Shown in pieces: positions 47,686-59,240 of a stretch of DNA of 64,000 bases. Each line of letters starts with the position of its first letter. The first letter of the stretch is position 1. The notes beneath the pieces were generated by a model that did not search any database, had not been told where the DNA came from, and saw only the letters and a list, made by a program, of their open reading frames with translations. The translations under genes were made by a program, and so were the position numbers. Source of the DNA: Ochotona curzoniae (lineage: Eukaryota > Chordata > Mammalia > Lagomorpha > Ochotonidae); NCBI RefSeq assembly GCF_017591425.1, contig NW_024467083.1, positions 14,003,001 through 14,067,000 of the forward strand. Direction: 5' to 3'.

Positions 47686-48714
47686 CCTCAGCTAGGAATG
47701 TCCTTTCAATCCACCATAGAAGCTAATGGTTTTCTATTAGCTCTTCATAGGCAGACTAAATATAACACAAATAAATAAGACTGCCTGTCTAGTAGCCTGA
47801 GAAATTCATGTTAACAAAATTCCAGTTATTTGTCTTAACTTAAAATATGACTGGTAAGCTTTTTAGTTGGCGGATTAAATAAAAAGTTCCAATTTAATAG
47901 CAGAGAGGCGTATTTACAGCCTAATATCAGGATTTAAGTTAATTTTCCATACACCTTCTCTCAGCTGTGGGAAGTAGCATACTCTAGCAATATTTAGTCC
48001 TAATGTAAATGGCCCATTGAGACTTGTGTATGTCAACAGTTTAATCACTTTTTGGAAAATATTTATTTCATAGTTTATTTAACAAATATAACATGATTTT
48101 GTAATTTCAGGAAAAGGTCAAATCTGTTGTTCTCTTGTATTTAATATGATCTTAGCATTCAGCTAATATGAAACCATCTGTGATAGATGCCTTTCCCATT
48201 TTGAGCATTGTATTGTATCCTAACTGCTCTCCTCATTTCACTTCTGAATATATATGAAAGAAGAATGAGTATTTCAAAATAGAAATCAGATCACGTCACT
48301 TCTGTTTTTAAAACTTTGTTTACTTTATAATCACAAGGCTAACACACAAGTAAAAAATTATAAGGATCACCCTTCCACAGGAATATAGACAAAGTGTAAT
48401 ATTTGATTGCATTTATTTATTTATTATTATTTTCTCTCTAAATATTGTCCTAATACCAAAAGATGCCGAAACAATTGAAGAAGCATGGAAAGGTCCATGT
48501 TTCCTGTAATAGTTTGTGCATAATGGAGTGAAGACAAGTGGAAGTTTTTGATATATAAAATATTCTATTTAAGTTCTACTTAAACTATTTACATAATTTC
48601 ATCATTTTAATTCATAGTTTAGTTAACTTTGCAATATTCTCTTATTCATCACATTTTACATGCTCAATAGCATATTATTACTATTCTTATTTTACATGTG
48701 AAAAAGAAAAGTGT
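47686..48714. other. Unique AT-rich DNA, no gene seen
   Basis: No repeat family or gene recognised. A short ttta repeat lies near 48412-48424. Confidence 0.5.
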
Positions 48715-49015
48715 AGAGCCTAGCACAGTAGCCTCATGGCTAGAGTCCTCACCTTGAACATTCCAGGATCCTCTATGGGCGCCAGTTCTAATCCCAGCAG
48801 CCATGCTTCCCATCCAGCTCCCTCCCTGTGTCCTGGGAAAGCCACACGCGGGACCAGGTACCCTCGTGGGAGACCCAAAAGGGGCTCCAGGCTTCAGATT
48901 GGCTTAGCTCTGGCCATTGTAGCTACTTGGGGAGTGAATCATCAGACAGAAAATCTTCTGCCTCTGCTCCTCTCTGTATATCTGACTTTCCAATAAAAAT
49001 TAATAAATCTTTAAA
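48715..49015 (+). mobile_element. CSINE with internal deletion
   Basis: Plus-strand copy: gcctagcacagtagcctcat head, ccagttctaatcccag B-box, then gtcctgggaaagccacacgcg. About 25-30 bp usually found there (the agtcgaggacggcccaaagcc part) are missing. The rest of the body, the linker and the tail ccaataaaaattaataaatc are normal. Confidence 0.9.
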
Positions 49016-49085
49016 GAAAAAGGAAAATATAAAAAGGAAAAATGTTACTCTTAAAATTTTTGACTAATAAGCAAATTTTTAAATT

Positions 49086-49290
49086 TCTATATATACATAT
49101 ATACATATACATATATACATATGTATACATATGTATACATATACATATACATATATATGTATATACATATATACATATATATCTGATTTATTTATATATA
49201 TTATGTATATTATGTATGTATATATATTATATATTATGTATATTATTTATATACATATATATCTGATTTATACATATATATCTGATTTAT
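49086..49290. repeat. AT-rich compound microsatellite
   Basis: Mixed TA/TACA/TATG repeats with the word atatatctgattta repeated three times (near 49178, 49257 and 49277). Tyr/Ile-rich frames here are repeat artefacts. Confidence 0.92.
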
Positions 49291-49565
49291 TGATTTTTAT
49301 TGGACAGGCAGATCATATTTTTTGGAGAGAAGGAGGGACAGAGAGGAAGATCTTGTATTCGCTGGTTCAGTTCCCAAATGGCCAGAGTTGAACCAGTCTG
49401 ATGTCATGTCTCCTAGGATCCCAAGACTTTGGCATCCTCTACTCTTTTCCCAGGCCATAAGCAAGGAGACGAATTGGAAGTGGAGCAGCTGCGACACAAA
49501 CTGCCCATGAGTGATCCTAGTGCTTACAAGGTGAGAATTTAGCCATTGAGCCATCACACCAGGCC
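49280..49565 (-). mobile_element. CSINE, minus strand
   Basis: Minus-strand copy: tgatttttattggacaggc tail side, linker gagaaggagggacagagag, body with a short form (tcctaggatcccaagactttg), head gagccatcacaccaggccc. It begins in the AT microsatellite, which may have grown from its A-rich tail. Confidence 0.88.
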
Positions 49566-50892
49566 CTCATTAATATTTTTGGATATTATTTGAAATGAAT
49601 CAAAAGCAGAATTCCTGAATTATGTAGTAAAAAGTGTATGTAAAAAGATTTTGGAATTAAAAAAGAACAAGTGAGCAACATACTTGGGTTAAGCTTCGAT
49701 AAAAACCCTGTAACATATGAGGAGACATAATTTATCTTGACACAACATCATTATTTGTTAAGATATATTAATAAGCAGCACCTTTGGGCGCAACCAATCT
49801 ATTCAATTGCTCTCACTGTTGATTAGGGTATCTGTCTAAACTGTAATGTACTGTGAATATATTAATGCATGATAGTGTCTTTTGTTTATTTAATGTGAAG
49901 CAATTACCACTTATTCATTCCACCAATCATGATTTTGTGTGTGCGATTCTGAGTGCTGCTTACAGTGTTTAAATGAACAAGGCCATTAGTCACATTTTAT
50001 TGTTGCCCAAAGCTATTATATCCACTGAGTTCCAGATAGTGTGATGATTTACACAGGCAAAGAGCATCCTGATGAATCAGGCTTGTTAAAAGAATTGTGT
50101 TATCACTAACAACTGAAAGGAGAAATATCACAAATGAAGACAACATTAATTAAATTTTCATATACTCATATAGGTTAATCGTGACAACATTTGATTGAAG
50201 TCTTTTATGTTTTTTTTTCTCTAAGCATTATATATATACATATATAAATATAATATTCAATGTTATAAGAATTTTTTTCCACAAATCAGTTATTGTTAGG
50301 CAAATGCAATATCACAGTTGTTAGTAGACTAATGTAAAATTATTTTAAAAAGTCTTATTTCCTAATATTTGTTTTTAAAATTGTTTTTCATACATTGTTT
50401 TTGTTTACTAGTGTTTACTGGAGGATTGTTTTCACCAAATAACTACTTAGTACTATTGGCTTTCTCACATTTTCATTTACGAATAGCTTTGGTTTTTGTG
50501 TTTCATATTGACACATTGTACTTCCTTATAATACTTTATCACAGTTAGTTTCTATCATTCTATCACTAAGATTTCATATATTTTTAAATTATGAATCCAA
50601 AAGTTATTAACTTGAGAGGATAATATCTGAAGAGAAGTTGGGTATCTTTCTTAGAGTATCAATCATATTATTAAAATTTTACTTACTACAAAGCATTCAC
50701 AGAACTTCACATACTTTCACTCTTTTTGAACCCAATGTACAAGTTGAGAGAATGAAGCACTGACTTACGAATCAGCATTTTTTAGTTATACTACTACCAA
50801 TCATAGCAGAGACAGAAAACATTGTTGCGTGTTATTGATTACAAGTAGTAATATTTGCTTTTTCCATTTTATCCTTAGAAGCAGATTAAGTA
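49566..50892. other. Unique AT-rich DNA, no gene seen
   Basis: No gene. A weak L2-like phrase (cttattcattccaccaatca) lies near 49911 but is not enough to call. Confidence 0.5.
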
Positions 50893-50902
50893 TAAATATG
50901 CT

Positions 50903-50940
50903 ATCACTCCTTGGCCTTTTGGCTAAGATCAAGTGAAGTA
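50903..50940 (+). pseudogene. Truncated U2 snRNA retropseudogene
   Basis: A 38 bp copy of the U2 snRNA 5' end, including ttggccttttggctaagatc and aagtgaagta. The part that pairs with the branch point (GUAGUA) is changed to gaagta, and everything after is missing. Flanks aatatgct at 50895-50902 and 50943-50950 look like an 8 bp target duplication. No poly(A) and no Sm site. This is a dead retrocopy, too short to function. Confidence 0.85.
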
Positions 50941-50950
50941 GGAATATGCT

Positions 50951-51439
50951 GCTATCATTGAAGATCTAGAATTGTCAGCAGTGTATGAACTAGTAGTAAA
51001 TGTGAGAAGATAATCAGTACAACTGCCATATTTTAAACATATGCTTATTTGTAGGTTCAAGTTACATGCTACATACAGTGTTTTGAACATACCATAATTA
51101 GAAATGAAAATTCAGTAATTAAAAAAATTATCACTAGAATTTCTATCACATTATTAGTGCTTAATAATAAGGGAACACCTGTGTATATTTAAAAAAGTGG
51201 ATAGCATAATGAATTATAATATGAGTGATCTATCAAGATAGAGTAAGATGGTTTGTATTGGATCATTTTAAACTGTGCTAAATAAATATATGTTCTCAGT
51301 GGTTTTGTTGTCTGGATTAGACAAATTTTAAATGTGAAGATAGTGCAATGACACAGACCTCATTTATTCTTATGTTATCATCAGTAACAAAGTCTTAAAA
51401 TGCAAGTTATCTTTTAAAACATTTGTTTACTTAATTTAT
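50951..51439. other. Unique AT-rich DNA, no gene seen
   Basis: No repeat or gene recognised. Confidence 0.5.
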
Positions 51440-51945
51440 TAGAAAGGCACAGTATCAGTATCCTCTCAGGTAATGCAAAGAACAGTCACGTTAAGGTATC
51501 ACTTAGCAAAAGTTAGGATGATCACTCTGCAAATGATGGAATATAAATGATGAAAAGAGTGCTGAAAAATTAAAGCTCTGTAGATTGTTACTAGGAATGA
51601 AATTTGGGCAGCCATTATTGAGGACAGTATGGCGATTCCTTCACCACTGCTCCCACTGGTCAGCTTGAGAGCCAGGACAGATGTGAACCAGGCTTGGCAG
51701 GACTGCAACAATCATTAACCAGGATGCAAGCTAGGTTTTGGGGAGGGCCAAGCTGGGACAATGTATCCACAGATACATGCAAGAGCCAGGACAAGTGTCT
51801 GATGGCTGGGCCTTGCCATAACACCCACTGCCAAGTACTAGGGACAGGCATAAGGTATGTCAGACAGGACTGCAGCACACTAAGGAAAGTGCAGGACCTG
51901 GGACTGGGCCTAGTAGGCTGCTGACAACATAAAAAATAATACAAA
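51440..51945 (+). mobile_element. L1 fragment: ORF2 end joined to 3' UTR modules
   Basis: The left part (gtagattgttactaggaatg, then gcagccattattgaggacag and tatggcgattcctt) corresponds to the sense end of L1 ORF2. From about 51645 it switches to the G-rich 3' UTR modules seen at 36.4-38.6 kb (gagagccaggacagatgtg, gactgcaacaatcattaacc, gccataacacccactgcc, gactgcagcacactaagg). The terminal catgtaaacatcatc signature is absent, so the 3' end is also lost. Confidence 0.75.
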
Positions 51946-52751
51946 ACATTTTTAAAAATAAAAATTTAGTTACTTTAAAAATATTCTTATCATAATGTAT
52001 ATTATATATATTTCTTAAATAAATATGTATGCAGTCTTGGTTTTCTGTGATGGAAGTGAATGTACTAAATTTTTTGAAGTGTATGTTTGTGTGTGGTCTT
52101 CAAAAAATAGAACTTTCTGGATCATATATAACACAGACATTGAAAAGCTTCTAATTGAGTACAATCTACAGATAACTAATTTAAAACATGCATTCAGATG
52201 AATTAGTTGTGGAATATGAAGAAAGAAAGAGAGCAAGTTGCATTCACTGTATCTTTATAATAATTGCATCAGCAATAACCTTATTTATTTACAAAATGTA
52301 AGAAGATACTAAAAGTGTGACATTTACTTACAGATATGGTTATAATTCTGCTATGGTGAATTAACTAATGTTTAAAGTCAATGTGCTATATTCCATTAAA
52401 TTAAATCCTTGGCAATAATCATTTAGTCTAATGTGAAGTAATTTCACAAATGATCCTTAAATAATAAGTTTATAGCATGTAACCAAATATTTAAACATAG
52501 CTAATGTCATTAGCTATGGATCCTAGCTGAATTATATCCAGCAGAATCATTATAAAAGCTTTTATACCACAGAGATAGGCAACTATCTGGGTTGTCTTAT
52601 ACCTTGGCAAGTGTTACACTGCTGGGAGGAAAGCAGCCAGTAGTTGGTGGGCTTTCTGGGCCTGGTTGAAGCCAAATTGGTGTCCACTATACCAGTGTGC
52701 CAGCATAGTTGCTTGTTCATTTACTTATTTATTTTAAAGATAAATGGGAAA
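51946..52751. other. Unique AT-rich DNA, no gene seen
   Basis: No gene recognised. The last 150 bp (from about 52600) become more GC-rich towards the LTR-like block. Confidence 0.45.
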
Positions 52752-53095
52752 TGTGGGGAACACCAGGCTGGGACATGCCACCTTGGCTCCCTGGCACTGG
52801 CGACTACTCTTGGAAGCTTGGAAGGTTCCCACAGTGCAGTGGGGAAATGTGGGGGCTGATTAGCGGGCACTGATCAGGTCAGGCTTGCAGGTTGTGCTCC
52901 TCAGGAGGTATTGTATCTTTTAGTTGTTTGGTGCCTATATGAGGTGGCAGGGTGGGAGGGGGTGGTCATTCAGATTACTGTTACAAATGTTCAGGAATTC
53001 TTGTTTATTTCTCTGAATAAAAGCTTCACTATTTGACTCAATAAACAGATGCATTGGTTGACCACTGGTTGTCTCTTTTCCCTGGTGATCCATAG
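52752..53095 (+). mobile_element. LTR-like segment, boundaries unproven
   Basis: A GC-richer block starting tgtggggaacaccaggctgg with two AATAAA-type signals (gaataaaagcttcac at about 53017 and caataaacagatgc at about 53040). They are followed by ggttgtctcttttccctgg, a layout expected of R/U5 in a retroviral LTR. The word gggaaatgtgggg occurs at 52747 and again at 52844. No clean TG...CA plus target duplication could be found, so this is tentative. Confidence 0.4.
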
Positions 53096-53129
53096 GGCCT
53101 CTATCACTTTACCTTGCTACCTTCCATTC

Positions 53130-53322
53130 TTGGGATACCTGCACCGATACATGGGGGACCCTAAAGAACATCTTGGCATCTGGCTTCAGATCAGCTCAGC
53201 TCTGGCTACTGTGGCCATTTGCTGAGTGATCAAGAGAATGGAAGGACTGTGTTTTTGTCTCTCTTTCTGTAACATCTCTTTCAAATAAAATAAATAATTT
53301 TTAAGAAAAAAAAAAAACAAGT
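53130..53322 (+). mobile_element. CSINE 3' part, plus strand
   Basis: Plus-strand fragment: tgcaccgatacatgggggac, ggcttcagatcagctcagc, linker gtctctctttctgtaac, tail caaataaaataaataattt and an A-run. The head and the front of the body are missing. Confidence 0.8.
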
Positions 53323-53339
53323 GAAGAGCTGAGGTCCTG

Positions 53340-54900
53340 TATTGGTATTACCTTGGATGCTATGTCTCCTTTTAGAGTCAACATTTGTTTTAAATAGCTA
53401 AATGTGGCATTGGGCAGATATACATATATTTTAATCATATTTTTCTGCTTAATTGATCCCTTAATCATTATCTAACTCTCTTCTGTTTGCCTTTTAGCAT
53501 TTTTGCATGTTAAATTCTGCTTTATTTCTTACAGAATGGCTCCTTCTGTTTATTCTCTTTTCCATTATTATGCAATAATGCCTTCAACTTCAGTTTGAGT
53601 ATATTATTGTTGGTGAGGTGTGCATTTTGTGGACAGCTAATATATTGGGCTTGTTTTTAAGTCCATTCAACCAGGATGTGTTTATTAATTGGAGGCTTTA
53701 GATCTCTTGCAACATTATGGCATGTTATTATTGGTAGGCAACGACTTGGTCTTGTCATTTTTCATAAATATTTATACTGATTGTTTTAGATAGCCTTAGT
53801 AGTTTTACTAGATTTTTTTCCCCCTGTGATTCTTTTCTAATTTCTTTCTCTGATTTTGTTTGTAGTACAAGTTGTAGCACCTTTCATATCATTGTAAGAA
53901 TGGATGAATATTATCAAATTCTTTCAACTACTGCTTAATTTAGAAAGTTTTTATTTCACCCTCATTTATAAATGACAGCTATTCAGTGTGTGGTATTCTG
54001 GGCTGACATTTTTTTTTCTCTTTAGGACTTTGACTATTTCTCTCCACTTTCTCCTAGCTAGTAATATCTTTAAGAAGAAATCAACAGTTTACTTGAAGAA
54101 CCTTTAAAAGTCATTTGGCTTTGCTTGAGTATATTTTAGAATCGTGATTTATTCTTGAAAAATTGTGTATAATGTGTCAGGTTGAAGAATATTTTTATAA
54201 TATCTATTAGAAGGGCTATATGCTTCTTATGCTTGGATGCTGCCCCTTATCTGTTCAACTGAGGGATTTGTTCTTATTGTTTGAATAAATAGGTCTTCTA
54301 ATCCATTCGCTTGCATCATTTCTTTAGGAACTTCTGAAACACTTATATCGTGTGGCTAGGTAGTATCCTATGATTCACTATTTTTCAGCTTACCCTTTTT
54401 TTGTTCACTGAAATGTTTCCAAAGATCTGTCTTTTAGTTTGAATATTCTTTATTTTCACTCATCAAATGTGGTAAAGCTTTCCAGTGGATTTATTTTGCA
54501 TTGGATCCATCATTTCTAATGCTTCAACTTGATTGCTTCTTCATATGTGCATCAGTGACAAATTGCTCAGGCATGACACATATAAATATCCTTAACTTAT
54601 ATTTCGCATTTCTGTTTTTTTCTGCAATACAATGGTCATTCTTCTAATCCTTTTCACACATTCCATCAGTCTGCTAGTTTCACATTCTAATTTTGAAGTA
54701 CTGCTGTATCTGTTTTTTGTATTCATATTTTCTCCCTTGTTCATGTTTCTGGTATGTTTGTATCTATTTTTACTCATTCATGGTTTACAAATTGTGAAAA
54801 GTAACGTTTATAATTGTTATTTTATCCTATTTTGTTTGTGATGCTCACATGGAAGAACCTATTATTTTGTGTTTAATTTCTAGTTACTTTGTTTGAAATT
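53340..54900 (-). mobile_element. Long old L1 segment, minus strand
   Basis: Antisense L1 text over about 1.5 kb. It has cattttgtggacagctaat, gtccattcaaccaggatgtg, gcatgttattattggtaggc, aaagtttttatttcaccctc, ctgggctgacatttttttt, aagaagaaatcaacag. In other mammals the same order is found in old L1 families (aggcagcatatagttggg, attgataggtaaggac, tttatttctccttcattt, gagaaatcagctgttaat). No open ORF remains. The right edge fades near 54900. Confidence 0.75.
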
Positions 54901-55149
54901 AGCAACAATAAATAGAATATGCATTTGTGGAATGTTTTGGCAATTTTTCTACTATCTAATATTTGAAATTTTTTCCAAAGGAATGACTCTAGTTCATTTG
55001 GAATATTATATTTATTTGTGAGTTCATGTGTGCATGGCTACTGTCATCCATTGATATTTATTTATATTTTATTTTAATGAGAGTAGTAAATAATATTTGT
55101 GCATGTGTACATTATGTGTTTACAGTTTGACAATATTTTAAAGCCACTT
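54901..55149. other. AT-rich DNA, nothing certain
   Basis: May be the faded end of the old L1. No gene. Confidence 0.4.
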
Positions 55150-55472
55150 GATTTTTTATTATTTTTATGGAAAGGCAGATATATAGAGAGGAGGAGACAG
55201 AGAGAAAGCTCTACTATCCATTAATTCACTCCCCATGCAGCAGCAATGGCTGGAGCTGCACTAATCCAAAGCCAGGAGCCAGGAGCTTCTTCCAGGGCTC
55301 CCATCCAAAGGCTTTAGGGACCAAGACTTCAGGCCATCCTCGACTGCTTTCCCAGGCCACAAGCAGGGAGTTGAATAGGAAGTGGAGTGAGCAGAATTAG
55401 AACCAGCATCCATATGGGATCCTGGCACATGCAAGATGAGGACTTAAGCTGCTAGGTTACTGCTTCAGGCCC
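55150..55472 (-). mobile_element. CSINE, minus strand
   Basis: Minus-strand copy: tttttattatttttatgg tail, linker gagaggaggagacagagag, body aagccaggagccaggagc, short duplication around aaggctttagggaccaagac, head ggttactgcttcaggcccc. Confidence 0.9.
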
Positions 55473-55802
55473 CACAACGTTCTTGTTGTTCACATTGTCT
55501 ATTCTATTTATTTTTCTTCAATATATGCATTTTTAAAAAGAAATGATTGCTAAAATCTCATACTTTTCATATATTTTATCTTTTACTTTTATTGGCAGCC
55601 ATTTTTGCTCTGCAGAATTAATGTTGCATTGGACAACACATAAAATATGTTCACTTATATGATTTATAGAAATCTTAATTTTTCATAGTTTTAAATAAAT
55701 ATTTTCATTGCTGTTTTTAATGGCATAATGCTGATGGATGCTGGCTCTTTAGATTCTGTCTTTAGCTCCAGAGTATATATTCAGAAATGTTTTAGATAAC
55801 CT
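55473..55802. other. Unique AT-rich DNA, no gene seen
   Basis: Short unique spacer between two SINEs. Confidence 0.5.
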
Positions 55803-55816
55803 ATTCAGTTATTTTT

Positions 55817-56130
55817 TTTAATGATTTATTTTATTTTTATTGCAAAGTCAGATATAAAGAGAGGAGGAGAGACAGAGAGAAAGATCTTCCCATCCGATGA
55901 TTCACTCCCCAAGTGACTGCAACGGCCAGTACTGCACCAATCTGAAGCCAGGAGCCAGGAGCTCTCCCGGGTTTCCCATACACGTGCAGGGTCCTTGACT
56001 GCTTTCCCGGGACACAGGGAGGGAGCTGGATGGAAACCTGGCTGCCGGGATTAGAACTGCTGCTGATATGGGATCCTGGCAGGTTCAATTTCGAGGACTT
56101 TAGCCACTAGGCTATCGTGCTAGGACCATC
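55817..56130 (-). mobile_element. CSINE with perfect 14 bp TSD
   Basis: Full-length minus-strand SINE: aatgatttattttattttta tail, linker gaggaggagagacagagag, body gaagccaggagccaggagc with a deletion of about 28 bp after tgcagggtcc, head ggctatcgtgctaggacc. It is flanked by attcagttattttt at 55803-55816 and 56131-56144. Confidence 0.95.
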
Positions 56131-56144
56131 ATTCAGTTATTTTT

Positions 56145-57825
56145 AAAGGCTCTATCAACAGTATTAAATTGTTCTCATGATTTCTGCTTCCTTCCTTACA
56201 TATTTCATCTCATCTAATATCTGCATAAGGTAGCTTCATTATTTTTAAATTTTTAATCATATATGAATTGAGTATTTAGCAAAATTTAGTAAAGTATGTT
56301 ATTAAAATAATAGAAATAAAATCATGTAAAATAAAAATTCAGTTTTTAGTTTTTACTCTGATAAGCAAAGATTCAGATATCCTCACTTCTGTCTTCATAA
56401 GCAGATAGAGGCTTAACAATTGAAAAATAATGACTGTTCTTAGAAGCAACAGAAAATTGAGGCCACAAGGCAAATTGTCACCCTTCAATGTCTAAAGTCA
56501 GCTTAATCCAGAGGCTTAACTGAGATTTGATTACCCAAAGCAAAAGTCGCTATAACCATAACCTGGGTAAAGGATGTAAATGGTAATTTTGATAAATTAC
56601 TGGTAGCTTTACATGGATAAGTATAAGATAATCCTAAGGACCATTATCTTAGAGGGGAGTCCAAATATCACAAATTGTTATTTGCAAAATCCCAGTGTTT
56701 TTTTTAATATGTTTTTATTTTAAATTTTGAATTATGTGATAAAATTTAAGAAAAGCTAAGATTGAACTCTTATCACTCAGGAGAAAGTAGGAAAAAGTAA
56801 ACCACTGTGAAAAATATATATGACATTGAGTATGACAGAGCTTACTTGGCAATTAAAGACTATACCAAAAGTATGCGCCAGTAAGAACAACAGTGCCTCG
56901 ATCTGAATTCATTCTAGATTTCCTGTGTCACTTTGGGGTGGTTTATGGAAAGAAAAGAAAATTGTGAAGTCCACATTCTAGAGACACAATCTTACACTCA
57001 GAACAGGAATTAATGACAAGATTGCAGAAAGTGTCTCCACATCAACAGGATTGCAGAATAATGAATATGACTGACAATTAAAGGAGGTGCAGAGGCAAAA
57101 ATAGATGTCATCAAAGAAGAGGTCTCCCTGCTGAAATAGTAATAATTAAAAAAACCAGCGGTGGGAATGGGTACATGAGAGAGCAATAGAAGAGCAATAG
57201 AAGACTTCAAATCCTTCCTTATCTCCACATAAAAATAATACAATGTTGAACAACTTCTAAAGAGATTAACATCAAAGCTTATATTGAATGCTTTTTCAGT
57301 TCTCATGCCTTTAAAATGTCTGATTTTCATCATATAATTCTGAGCATACTGACACATAAATATATTCCTAAGTAAACACAATAAGTAGAAAACAAACATA
57401 TGTAAAGAGACAAAATGAGAATCAATCATACTCACATGTTACCAAAAGTTTGGATTTACCAGAAAACTTCAAACAATTATTATGAATCTCTATTATGGTC
57501 TCTAAATAAGATAGCAGAAACTAAGCAAAACTAAGGGATGGTACAAAAAAGCGAGAAATCTATAAAAATAGATGATCAAAAATAAAATCTAAAAATAAAC
57601 TACATTGTTCCAAAATGAAGGATGTCTGAAGGTGAATTCATAACTACACTAATGATAAAAAAAAAAATTCTGAAAGCAAGTCAGTGGAAAATTACCAAAC
57701 TGGAATACAAAGAGGTAAAAAGTTAAAATGTTAAAACAGAGCTATTTCAAAAACATGAAGTAATTTCAAGATTTCATTATGTGCAAAATGCATATAATAA
57801 TAATCCAGAGTTTTAAAAAATGAAA
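56145..57825. other. AT-rich DNA, possibly very old L1/HAL1-like; no gene established
   Basis: Contains the longest non-repeat open frame, a 141-codon minus frame at 57010-57435, with no domain, codon bias or family I recognise. Some plus-strand phrases (gtcatcaaagaagaggtctc, ccaaaatgaaggatgtctg) hint at an ancient L1-related body leading to the L1-like tail on the right, but I cannot support this firmly. Confidence 0.35.
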
Positions 57826-57915
57826 TAGGTAATGGGGAGGAAGGGAAGTTTGGGGAGACGAGATTCTTATACCTACAAAATTGAATCATGGAACATATAA
57901 ACAATAATAAAAAAG
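57826..57915 (+). mobile_element. L1 3' terminal fragment
   Basis: gtaatggggaggaagggaag, tttggggagacgagattc, ttatacctacaaaattgaat, catggaacatataaac, aataataaaaaag. This is the G-rich, then aaactgtatcat-like, then A-rich order typical of L1 ends. Confidence 0.5.
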
Positions 57916-58081
57916 AAACATTTGAAGTAATTGTGGTGAAAAACTCTGATGTTAATGACATACTATGATGAGAATTTTTACTTGTCAATTTCCTCACAGA
58001 TGATCACATGTGGACCACTGTAAGAAGCTGTAAGAAGACAGCTATAGTCACTGTTACTTTGCTAATATCAAATTTAAATAT

Positions 58082-58391
58082 TGGGAGCAAGTGTTAACCA
58101 GTGGCTAGAAGCAGCTATATCCCACGTCACACTACCTCGGTTTGGGTCTCAGCTGCAGCTCCTAACTCCAGCAATCCTGCTAACGCAGTCTCTGAAAAAC
58201 AGAGACGATGGTCCAGCTGATTGATTTCTTGTTGTCCAATTGGGAAATCAGGATTAAAATTCTAGAATCTAACTCCAGTTCTAATGTAGCCTGTTGCGTG
58301 CGTGTGTTTGGGGAGTAAGCCAAATACACATCTGCCTATTTCTCTGTGTATCTTTCAGCCTCATCAATAAAAGGAAAAAAAAAAAAACATT
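58082..58391 (+). mobile_element. Old CSINE, plus strand
   Basis: Diverged plus-strand copy: gggagcaagtgttaaccagt head, cggtttgggtctcagctgcag, gtttggggagtaagccaaat, linker ctatttctctgtgtatctttc, tail catcaataaaagg and an A-run at 58376-58388. Confidence 0.7.
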
Positions 58392-58880
58392 TAAAGTCTA
58401 CATTGGGTGAAGAATACCTTGGACAATGTTAATAAGATAAGAAAGTGAAATGAGAGTACATAGTAAATCTTCCCTTCAAAAAATTGAGCAAGTGTAAGAC
58501 ATTCTATTATAAAATTTAATTAAGGCTGTGTAAGATAGAATCCAGAAAATAATTGTAATTCTTGCTAACATAAAATCTTACACCTTGTTTATAATCAAAG
58601 GGCAACAATAACAAATAACACTTTAGAGCAACCAGATAGATGGAATTAGAGAGCAAATATTTAGGCAGAACATTGGGCTAAATGATTTCTCACACATTGC
58701 TCTCCTTCATGGGGTGGGTCAATTATTACAAACAGCAAACTGTGACTGCATAATTACATATGTTTAATGTAAAACATTGATGAAATTTAACATTTCTGCT
58801 CTTGTAAGTTTATTTCAAATAATTCTTGCATGTGAGGGACAATATATAAAAGGTCTCATTTTATATTATTATTGAAAATA
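58392..58880. other. Unique AT-rich DNA, no gene seen
   Basis: No repeat or gene recognised. Confidence 0.5.
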
Positions 58881-59138
58881 ATATGTTGGAGTTGGCATTG
58901 TGGCACAGGACGGAAAACCGCTGTTAGGATGCTGTCTTCCTGTATATCTGATGATTTGAGAACCAGCTGAATCTCTTTTACTCTACCTTCCTGCTGATAT
59001 ACCCAGGAAAGTTGCAAAAGATGATCCAAGTTCCTGGGCACCTGTTGCAAACATGGAAATAGAGGTTATGGTTCTTGGCTACAGCCTGGCCCAACTCCAT
59101 CTTTTGTGGCCATTAAAAGGTCAACTTCTGGCTAGAAG

Positions 59139-59197
<59 letters not shown>

Positions 59198-59240
59198 TAT
59201 CTCTCTGTTCTTTCTCTCTGCAAATCCCTGCCAGATTCTT
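58881..59240 (+). mobile_element. Old CSINE with (GT)n in linker
   Basis: Diverged plus-strand copy: gagttggcattgtggcacag head, ctttctgctgatatacccagg-like body, ggctacagcctggcccaac, then a (GT)n expansion where the linker begins, followed by ctatctctctgttctttctc. Confidence 0.75.
59141..59196. repeat. (GT)28 microsatellite
   Basis: About 28 uninterrupted GT units inside an old SINE, directly before its pyrimidine linker. Pure dinucleotide runs of this length are usually highly polymorphic and can adopt Z-DNA. Confidence 0.98.

Noticed and set aside
49911..49975. Possible L2 3' end (cttattcattccaccaatca)
   Set aside because: Only a loose similarity to the attcattcaacaaatattt phrase of L2. 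Too weak to call by eye.
57010..57435. 141-codon minus-strand open frame, the longest outside recognisable repeats
   Set aside because: No domain, no codon bias, no splice or promoter context. The length is not surprising in 64 kb of six-frame AT-rich DNA, and the region may be an ancient L1-related remnant.
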